From assembly GCA_003453215.1 (NCBI GenBank), contig DMMB01000096.1:1-19799 (forward strand): DNA of 19,799 nt, read 5' to 3'. The position numbers and the translations under genes were made by a program. The stretch is from Oscillospiraceae bacterium. GTDB taxonomy: Bacteria > Bacillota > Clostridia > Oscillospirales > Ruminococcaceae. Each line of letters begins with the position of its first letter. The first letter of the stretch is position 1. The notes under the pieces were generated by a model. That model was not told the DNA's origin. It saw only the letters and a list, made by a program, of their open reading frames with translations, and ran no database searches. Below, in pieces: positions 13,774-19,799 of the stretch.

Positions 13774-14586
13774 ATGAAAGAGCTTAACCAGGTATTGGAC
13801 CCCAAAACAAAAGACGGAAGATCCTATTTCCTTCACCTGAAAGAGGGAGATATGCCGGGCTATGTCATTGTGCCCGGTTCCCCGGAGCGGATTCAGAAGA
13901 TCATTGCCAACTGGGATAACGTACAGGATGTAGCCGAAAACCGCCATTATATTTCCAAGCGCGGCACCTTCCACGGCATGGAACAGGGCGCTACCTCCAC
14001 CGGTATCGGCGCCCTCAGCGCGGAAATCTGCTTTAACGAACTGCAGAAAGCCGGTGTGCACACCTGCATCCGCATCGGCACCACCGGCTGCCTGGATCCC
14101 GAATTTGATAACGGCGATCTGCTGATCCCCTATGCGGTTATCCGCAAGGACGGCACCTCCGAGTGCTACATCGAGCCGGAATTCCCCTCCTTTGCCGATC
14201 CGATTGTTGTAATGGCGCTGGCAGAAGCCTGCGAGCGGCTGGGCTATAAGTACGGCCTGGCGCTGGAATACACCGCCGGTTCCTTCTATATGGGGCAGGG
14301 CCGTCCGCTCAGCGATGAACCCGATTCCTACTGGCCCTCCTGGGCGGCCAATATCCTGCCGGATATTGAGCAGCAGGGGGTAAAGGTACTGGAAATGGAT
14401 ACCGGCGGACAGTTTGTACTGGCCTATCTGCAGGGCATCCGCATGGGCGCTATCCTGGCGGTAGTGGCCAACCGTAAGACCAATAACTTTGCATACAATA
14501 ACGGCGAGGAAAAAGCCTGCCTTGCCACCTCTCTTGCTCTGCAGATCCTGAAGGAGTGGGACGACGAGGGAAGATTCAGGAGGTAA
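13774..14586 (+). CDS. Uridine phosphorylase-family paralogue 2, catalytic-type
   Basis: A 270-residue nucleoside phosphorylase expected to split nucleosides with phosphate into base and (deoxy)ribose 1-phosphate. The phosphate site is intact by alignment with E. coli Udp: R39 (R30), R57 (R48), R100 (R91) and T104 (T94) in IRIGTTG. F171/Q175/R177 match the base site. Two changes stand out: the H8 position is F19, and the ribose-binding E198 is D209 (EMDT instead of EMES). In Udp, H8 acts in the neighbouring subunit's active site. It starts 22 bases after paralogue 1, behind AGAGGTGA, and the two clearly arose by duplication. Purine or pyrimidine preference is not clear. Confidence 0.9.
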   Translation: MKELNQVLDPKTKDGRSYFLHLKEGDMPGYVIVPGSPERIQKIIANWDNVQDVAENRHYISKRGTFHGMEQGATSTGIGALSAEICFNELQKAGVHTCIRIGTTGCLDPEFDNGDLLIPYAVIRKDGTSECYIEPEFPSFADPIVVMALAEACERLGYKYGLALEYTAGSFYMGQGRPLSDEPDSYWPSWAANILPDIEQQGVKVLEMDTGGQFVLAYLQGIRMGAILAVVANRKTNNFAYNNGEEKACLATSLALQILKEWDDEGRFRR

Positions 14587-14590
14587 GACC

Positions 14591-16120
14591 ATGCCCAATG
14601 CAATCGAATTGCAGAATATTACCAAGGCATTTCCCGGCGTGCTGGCCAATGACCACGTGAACATCACCGTAGAGGAAGCGGAAATCCACGGCCTCATCGG
14701 GGAAAATGGCGCCGGCAAATCCACCATTATGAATATTCTGTACGGGCTGACCCAGGCCGATGAAGGGACGATCCGCATCTTTGGCGAGGAGTGTGAAATC
14801 CACTCCCCTCAGGATGCCATCCGTCTGGGAATCGGCATGATCCATCAGCACTTTATGCTGATGCCGGAACAGACCGTACTGCGGAATATCATTTTGGGGA
14901 ACGTCCCCCACAAAGGGGCGCTCATCGATGAAAAAACCGCGCGGGCCGATATTACCAAAATTATGGATCAGTTTGGGATGCACTGCGATCTGGATGCCAA
15001 GATCAGCCAGATTTCGGTGGGAGAAAAGCAGCGGGTGGAAATCCTGAAGGCGCTGTACCGCAAGGTGCGCATTCTCATTCTGGATGAACCCACCGCTGTC
15101 CTGACACCGGCGGAAACCGACGCGCTGCTTTCCACCATGCAGCGGCTGAAGGAACAGGGCTGCACCATTGTATTTATTACCCACAAGCTAAAGGAAGTGC
15201 TGGCAGCCACCGACCGGGTAACGGTGATGCGCAAAGGCGTGGTGACCGGCAGCGGAAAAACCAGCGATATGACGGTGCGCAAGCTTTCGGAGCTGATTGT
15301 CGGCCGCGAGGTCAACTTCAATATTCCGCTGGAGGAATATAAGCCGGGCGAAGAAATTCTGCGCATGGAGCAGGTCAATACCCCTCACCGGGTGGGCCGT
15401 ATGCCGCTCAAAGAGGTTTCGATGAGCATCCATGCAGGCGAAATTGTGGGCATTGCCGGCGTAGAGGGCAATGGACAATCCGACCTGGCCGAAGTGGTAG
15501 CCGGCATGGTGCCGCTGGAAAGCGGTTCCATTCATCTGGATGGGAAGGAAATCGGCCAGATGACGGTGCGGCAGCGCCGGCTGCGCGGCATCTGCCATGT
15601 GCCGGAAGACCGCCTGAAAACCGGCACCTCCAAAACCTGCACCATCAGCGAAAACCTGCTGCTGAATAAATACTTCCGCAAACCGTTTTCCAGCCGCTCC
15701 GGTATTTTGAACCACCGCAGGATCAATGCCTTTGCGGAGGAACTGTGCCAGCGTTTCCAGGTGAAGACCCCCGATGCCACCTACCTGCTCAGCACCCTTT
15801 CCGGCGGTAATATGCAAAAGGTGGTCTTCGCGCGGGAATTCGATTCCGATCCCCGGGTGATGATTGCTTCCCAGCCCACCAGAGGTGTCGATATCGGCGC
15901 CATTGAGTATATCCACAGCCAGATAGCGGAGCTGCGAAACAGCGGAAAAGCGGTCCTGCTTATTTCGGCAGAACTGGATGAAGTAATGGCGCTGGCCGAT
16001 CGCATTCTGGTGCTGTACGAGGGAGAAATCGTGGCTGAATTTAACCGCGGCCAGGCCGATGAGTACGAGATCGGCGAGTATATGCTGGGCGCAAAAAGAC
16101 AGGAGCAACGCCATGGATAA
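14591..16120 (+). CDS. Nucleoside ABC transporter ATPase (two NBDs)
   Basis: A 509-residue protein that powers nucleoside import with the BMP lipoprotein and the two permeases, at the inner face of the membrane. NBD1 is intact: Walker A GENGAGKST at 37-45, signature SVGEKQ from 142, Walker B ILILDEPTAVL at 161-171. NBD2 is degenerate in the usual way for this family: Walker A GVEGNGQSD (290-298) with Q296 for lysine, LSGGN at 403-407, and MIASQPTRGVDIG (424-436) in place of a normal Walker B. Resembles B. subtilis YufO (NupO). Its AGGAGG overlaps the stop of the preceding gene, and its own last 8 bases overlap the permease start. Confidence 0.96.
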   Translation: MPNAIELQNITKAFPGVLANDHVNITVEEAEIHGLIGENGAGKSTIMNILYGLTQADEGTIRIFGEECEIHSPQDAIRLGIGMIHQHFMLMPEQTVLRNIILGNVPHKGALIDEKTARADITKIMDQFGMHCDLDAKISQISVGEKQRVEILKALYRKVRILILDEPTAVLTPAETDALLSTMQRLKEQGCTIVFITHKLKEVLAATDRVTVMRKGVVTGSGKTSDMTVRKLSELIVGREVNFNIPLEEYKPGEEILRMEQVNTPHRVGRMPLKEVSMSIHAGEIVGIAGVEGNGQSDLAEVVAGMVPLESGSIHLDGKEIGQMTVRQRRLRGICHVPEDRLKTGTSKTCTISENLLLNKYFRKPFSSRSGILNHRRINAFAEELCQRFQVKTPDATYLLSTLSGGNMQKVVFAREFDSDPRVMIASQPTRGVDIGAIEYIHSQIAELRNSGKAVLLISAELDEVMALADRILVLYEGEIVAEFNRGQADEYEIGEYMLGAKRQEQRHG

Positions 16121-17204
16121 AAAAGAGCGCAGCACCCTGCTGCAGAATAAAAAGCTGAAACAGGCCGCAAAGGCCATCGGCAGACCGGTGGCGATGCTCC
16201 TGGCAGCCATTATTATCGTTATGATCTTCCTGGCGGTTTCGGGGTACGGCCCTTCCGCAGTGCTGATCGGCATCCGCCGGGCAGTCACCACCGATATCGC
16301 AGGCAGCATCCGCTACATCACCCCCATGATTCTGGCGGGCATTGCCGTTTGTATTCCGTTTAAAACACAGGCGTACAATCTGGGCGTCGATGGCCAGATC
16401 TACATGGGCGCCATTGCCGCCACCGCTGTGGGCCTTAACCTGCCGCAGGATATGAACCACCTGCTGGGGATGCTTATCATCTTTGCGGCAGGCATGGCGG
16501 CCGGGGCCATTTATGCGCTGCTGGCGGCCGGGATGAAGATCTACTGCAATACCGACCTGGTGGTAAGCACTCTGCTGCTCAATTTTATAGCCGAATGGTT
16601 TACTGAATATATGGCGGCCGACCTGCTGCGCGATGTGGATGCCACAGTGCAGATGAATGCCAGCAAGCTGCTGAATGAAAACTTCTGGCTGCCCCGCCTT
16701 ACGGCCTTTGGCCCCACCAGCGCCAATGTCGGCATTTATATTGCCATAGCGGTTGCCCTGCTGGCCGGGTTTTTGTTCTTCAAAACCTCGCTGGGGTACG
16801 AAATTAAGATTGTAGGCACCAATGAGGACTTTGCCCGCTACGGCGGCATGAAGCCCAAGGCCGTTACCATGAAGGTCATGGGACTCAGCGGCGCGGTGGC
16901 CGGCATTATCGGCGTCATAGAGGTAACGGCGGTACAGCACCGCCTGATGGCTGGCTTTAATCCCAGCTTCGGCTTCGATGGCATCGTCGTTTCGCTGCTG
17001 GCGAATAACAATCCCCTGGGCGTGCTGCTTTCCGGCACCTTCTTCGGCATCCTGAAAAACGCCGGCGCCAATATGGAACGCGCCACCGATGTACCGGAGA
17101 TTATTACCCAGGTTACCATGGCCATTGTTATTTTGGCCATCAGTGCCAATATTGTGGTGAAAAAGACCAAGAAGAGGAGGGCGAAACATGGAAGCGCTGT
17201 TTAA
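16113..17204 (+). CDS. Nucleoside ABC transporter permease 1 (YufP/NupP type)
   Basis: A 363-residue integral membrane protein of the BPD_transp_2 family. A short charged N-terminus is followed by a series of hydrophobic segments, the first near residues 20-45. Family-typical stretches are AYNLGVDGQIYMGAIAATAVGL, DLVVSTLLLNFIAEW and GFDGIVVSLLANNNPLGVLLSGTFFG. It forms half of the membrane channel with the next gene's product. AGGAG at 16101-16105 and overlap with the ATPase stop set the start and point to translational coupling. An earlier in-frame ATG at 16059 lies deep in the ATPase gene and is not supported. Confidence 0.94.
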   Translation: MDKKERSTLLQNKKLKQAAKAIGRPVAMLLAAIIIVMIFLAVSGYGPSAVLIGIRRAVTTDIAGSIRYITPMILAGIAVCIPFKTQAYNLGVDGQIYMGAIAATAVGLNLPQDMNHLLGMLIIFAAGMAAGAIYALLAAGMKIYCNTDLVVSTLLLNFIAEWFTEYMAADLLRDVDATVQMNASKLLNENFWLPRLTAFGPTSANVGIYIAIAVALLAGFLFFKTSLGYEIKIVGTNEDFARYGGMKPKAVTMKVMGLSGAVAGIIGVIEVTAVQHRLMAGFNPSFGFDGIVVSLLANNNPLGVLLSGTFFGILKNAGANMERATDVPEIITQVTMAIVILAISANIVVKKTKKRRAKHGSAV

Positions 17205-18174
17205 TCCCAGTGTACTGGCGGCGGCATTCCGCATTGCCACGCCCCTTCTGCTGGCGGCCCTGGGCTGCCTGATGTGCCACAAAGCGGGCGTCGAAAATCT
17301 GGCCATCGAAGGCTTTATGCTGATGGGCTGCTTCATCAGCATTGCGTGCATTACCCTTACCAATGGCAGCGCCCTGCTGGGGATGCTGGCAGCCATGGTG
17401 GGCACCGGCATTTACAGTGCCCTTTTTGCCCTGGTGGTCGTCAAATTCAAAGCGAACGAGATTGTCTCCAGTATCGCCATCAATATGCTTAGTGTGGGAT
17501 TGACCTCCTTCCTGCTGCGTTCGGTTCTGGGCGCACAGGGCATGATCCGTCCCTCCAATATACAAAAGATCCCCAATATGCAGCTCGATTTCCTGAAGAA
17601 TGTCCCCATTCTGGGCGCCATCTTCTCCAATCAGAGCTTCCTGGTGCCGCTGACCATTGTGCTGGCCTTTGTAACGGCCTTTGTGCTGCGCCGCACCGAT
17701 TACGGCCTGAAAGTGACCAGCCTGGGTGAATCGGAAGGCGCCGCCCGTTCCGCCGGCATCAAGGTGGAGCGCGTCAAGTGGAGCGTCATCCTCCTTTCCG
17801 GCGTGCTTTGCGGCATAGCAGGCGCTTACCTTTCCTCCACCATTCTTTCGGAATTTGCCGAAGAAATGGTGCAGGGCCGCGGCTTTACCGCCTATACCGC
17901 CGTTATTTTCGGCGGCTCGCACCCCATTTTGGTGTGGCTGGTTTCGCTGCTCTTTGGCTGGTCGGAGGCCATTGGCGTTCAGATTGAGCTGGCAGGGATC
18001 GGCGTTCCCTCGGCCATTGTCAAGATGTTCCCCTATGTACTGGCCATAGTCGTGCTGGTTATCAGTTCCCTTTCTGCCAAAAAGCGCAAAGAGGGCAAAA
18101 CAGCCCCAAAAGGCAAAAAGAAAAAACAGAATTCCGGAATGGAGGTTGATGGATCATGTCAAGAACAACACTGA
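17188..18174 (+). CDS. Nucleoside ABC transporter permease 2 (YufQ/NupQ type)
   Basis: A 328-residue multi-spanning membrane protein and second permease half. Typical signatures are CHKAGVENLAIEGFMLMGCF, VSSIAINMLSVGLTSFLLR and GRGFTAYTAVIFGG. The end is lysine-rich (KKRKEGKTAPKGKKKK), a cytoplasmic tail longer and more basic than I would expect. The start lies behind GAGGAGGG inside the end of permease 1 (17-base overlap), and its own end overlaps deoB by 19 bases. The chain of overlaps indicates coupled translation. Confidence 0.94.
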   Translation: MEALFNPSVLAAAFRIATPLLLAALGCLMCHKAGVENLAIEGFMLMGCFISIACITLTNGSALLGMLAAMVGTGIYSALFALVVVKFKANEIVSSIAINMLSVGLTSFLLRSVLGAQGMIRPSNIQKIPNMQLDFLKNVPILGAIFSNQSFLVPLTIVLAFVTAFVLRRTDYGLKVTSLGESEGAARSAGIKVERVKWSVILLSGVLCGIAGAYLSSTILSEFAEEMVQGRGFTAYTAVIFGGSHPILVWLVSLLFGWSEAIGVQIELAGIGVPSAIVKMFPYVLAIVVLVISSLSAKKRKEGKTAPKGKKKKQNSGMEVDGSCQEQH

Positions 18175-19322
18175 TCGTTTTGGATAGCTTTGGCGTAGGC
18201 GCGCTGCCCGATGCCGCAAAGTACGGCGATGAAGGCGTGCATACCCTGGAGCACATTGTAGAAACCGTGGGAGAACTGAATATCCCCCATATGCGCCAGC
18301 TGGGTCTCTATAATATTCAGGGGCTCCACCTGCCCCGGGAGGCTTCCCCCATCGGCTGCTTCGGAAAATCCCTGGAGGCTTCTCCGGCCAAGGATACCAC
18401 CAACGGCCACTTTGAGATGACCGGCCTGATTGTGGAAAAACCGCTCAAGATCTTTATGGAGGGCTTCCCCAAGCGCATTACCGATGAACTGGAACGGCGC
18501 ATCGGCACCAAGGTCATCGGCAACTATCTGGCCTCCGGGACCGAGATCATTCAGGTATTGGGCGAAGAACATATGAAAACCGGCTATCCCATTATCTATA
18601 CTTCGGCCGATAGCCTGATGCAGATTGCCATGCACGAAGAAGTAATCCCGCTGGAGCGCCAGTATGAGATCTGCCAGATTGCCCGCGAAATTATGATGGG
18701 CGATGATATGGTGGCGCGCATTATCTGCCGTCCCTTTGTAGGCAATCCGGAAATCGGCTTTACCAGAACCGAAGCCCGCCGCGATTTTTCCATCGATCCT
18801 CCCGGCCGTACGGTGCTGGATGAGCTGAAGGAAAACGGCAAGGACGTCATCGCCGTAGGCAAGCTGGAGGACATCTTTAACCACGTAGGCATTACCGAAA
18901 GTGACCATACCAAAAATAACCGCGAGGGCATCGATGCCATTCTCAAGTATCTCAAACGGGATTTTGATGGCCTGCTGTTTGTCAATCTGGTGGATTTTGA
19001 TATGCTGTATGGCCATCGCCGCAACCCCAAAGGTTATGCCGAAGCGCTGGAATACTTTGATGCCCATCTGCCGGCCATTCTGGATTCCCTGCACGATGAC
19101 GATATGCTTATCATCACGGCCGACCATGGCTGCGATCCCACCGCACACGGAACCGACCACACTCGCGAGTATACCCCTCTGCTGGTGTACGGCCCGCAGC
19201 TGCGCCAGGGCGTGGACCTGGGCATCCGCCGCACCTTCGCCGATATTGCGGCGACCATTGCGGAACGCTCCGGCCTGCACTTCCCCGTAGGAACCTCGTT
19301 CCTTTCGGAAGTGACCAAATAA
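18156..19322 (+). CDS. deoB: Phosphopentomutase
   Basis: Interconverts (deoxy)ribose 1-phosphate and 5-phosphate, linking the phosphorylases to DeoC and to the pentose phosphate pathway. The 388 residues match the family. Metal-site segments are VLDSFGVGALPDA (D10) at the N-terminus and TADHGCDPTAHGTDHTRE near the C-terminus. The phosphorylated threonine (T85 in B. cereus DeoB) corresponds to T81 in KDTTNGHFE. ASGTEIIQVLGEEH and YTSADSLMQIA are also typical. Starts behind GGAGG within the end of permease 2. The next gene begins 13 bases after its stop. Confidence 0.97.
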   Translation: MSRTTLIVLDSFGVGALPDAAKYGDEGVHTLEHIVETVGELNIPHMRQLGLYNIQGLHLPREASPIGCFGKSLEASPAKDTTNGHFEMTGLIVEKPLKIFMEGFPKRITDELERRIGTKVIGNYLASGTEIIQVLGEEHMKTGYPIIYTSADSLMQIAMHEEVIPLERQYEICQIAREIMMGDDMVARIICRPFVGNPEIGFTRTEARRDFSIDPPGRTVLDELKENGKDVIAVGKLEDIFNHVGITESDHTKNNREGIDAILKYLKRDFDGLLFVNLVDFDMLYGHRRNPKGYAEALEYFDAHLPAILDSLHDDDMLIITADHGCDPTAHGTDHTREYTPLLVYGPQLRQGVDLGIRRTFADIAATIAERSGLHFPVGTSFLSEVTK

Positions 19323-19335
19323 GGAGGGTTTGACC

Positions 19336-19689
19336 ATGCCGTTTGTTCATCTCAGCACCACCCTTGCCATCACGCCGGAGGCCAAGGCCGATTTGGCCGA
19401 TGCCATTGCCCACCTGGTAGCCACCATGCCCGGCAAACCCTACGAGCGCACCATGGTACGCATCGATAGCGAGTGCGACATCTACCGGGCTGGCCAGCCC
19501 GCCGAATGTGCCTATTTCCAGACCCATTTCCAGAACCCGGTGCCGCTGGAGGCACAGACCGCCTATGTGGAGGCCATGTATGCCCTGTTCCGTGAAAAAC
19601 TGGGGCTGGAAATCCCGCAGATCTATATGTCCATGATTGCGCTGGATACCTGGGGCACCCGCGGCACCCTAAAGCCGAAAGCTTACTAA
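19336..19689 (+). CDS. MIF-like tautomerase superfamily protein
   Basis: A 117-residue protein resembling macrophage migration inhibitory factor and bacterial homologues. It begins Met-Pro, so removal of Met would expose Pro-1, the general base of the superfamily. K34 in PGKPYERTMV matches the MIF K32 region, and CAYFQTHFQNP...IYMSMIALD follows the MIF second half. Such trimers interconvert keto and enol forms or carry out related Pro-1 chemistry. GGAGGG at 19323-19328, seven bases before ATG 19336, favours this start over TTG 19330. Last gene of the operon, 13 bases after deoB. No standard role in nucleoside breakdown; it may handle an enol or keto product of the operon's unassigned aldolase. 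Confidence 0.82.
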   Translation: MPFVHLSTTLAITPEAKADLADAIAHLVATMPGKPYERTMVRIDSECDIYRAGQPAECAYFQTHFQNPVPLEAQTAYVEAMYALFREKLGLEIPQIYMSMIALDTWGTRGTLKPKAY

Positions 19690-19736
19690 TTTCATTTTTC
19701 TCCTCTATGGTTGGAAAGGTAGCTCTCCGCCAAGGG

Positions 19737-19769
19737 TCAGCGTCCTGCTTATAGCGGGGCGCTGATTTT
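19737..19769 (+). terminator. Terminator of the nucleoside operon
   Basis: A 13-bp stem TCAGCGTCCTGCT (19737-19749) and AGCGGGGCGCTGA (19753-19765), with two G-U pairs and a 3-base loop, followed by TTTT. It lies 47 bases after the tautomerase stop. Confidence 0.85.
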
Positions 19770-19799
19770 CATGTTTCCAAATTTCAAAAATCCCCCGGT

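Noticed and set aside
15455..15900. Degenerate second nucleotide site in the ABC ATPase
   Set aside because: Gln for Lys in Walker A and ASQPT for the Walker B region are normal in this transporter family.
18393..18420. Apparent loss of the phosphorylated threonine in DeoB (TTNGHFE against TMTGHWE)
   Set aside because: Counting along the B. cereus sequence from memory, T85 is the residue just after the aspartate. That threonine is present here (T81).

Overview
The window looks like part of a chromosome of a fairly GC-rich Bacillota, probably a gut-type clostridium of the Oscillospirales. This is an inference from protein styles (clostridial HisRS with CxxC pairs, SorC-type DeoR, BMP-type nucleoside ABC system), strong AGGAGG ribosome sites, and TTGACA/TATAAT promoters that often carry TGn extensions. 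No tRNA, rRNA, CRISPR array, insertion sequence or phage gene was seen.

Left part (1-6.7 kb), mostly housekeeping. gpsA (+) is followed by an AT-rich GNAT acetyltransferase (+) that looks acquired. It converges on aspS (-) across one bidirectional terminator. hisS (-) lies upstream of aspS, but each has its own promoter and terminator. A two-gene minus-strand operon then encodes a MinD-like protein that has lost its ATPase motifs, followed by a methylglyoxal-synthase-like protein missing two usual active-site residues.

Right part (6.7-19.8 kb), a nucleoside utilisation locus. A SorC/DeoR-type regulator and a Cof-type HAD phosphatase are transcribed leftward. Divergently, across a 378-base control region with several inverted repeats, runs an operon of about 11 kb. 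In order it holds a DapA/NanA-family aldolase, deoC, an MTA/SAH-deaminase-type amidohydrolase, a BMP lipoprotein, two uridine-phosphorylase-family paralogues, an ABC ATPase, two permeases, deoB and a MIF-like tautomerase, and it ends in a strong terminator.

Inferred working: the BMP lipoprotein and ABC transporter import nucleosides, the amidohydrolase deaminates the base, and the phosphorylase pair releases base and (deoxy)ribose 1-phosphate. DeoB converts this to the 5-phosphate, and DeoC cleaves deoxyribose 5-phosphate to acetaldehyde and glyceraldehyde 3-phosphate. The regulator probably senses a pentose phosphate. The DapA-like aldolase and the tautomerase have no place in the standard route and suggest an extra reaction.

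The most notable signal is the phosphorylase pair. One copy lacks the phosphate-binding residues but keeps the histidine that is donated across the dimer; the other has the reverse pattern. This is what an obligate heteromeric enzyme would look like.
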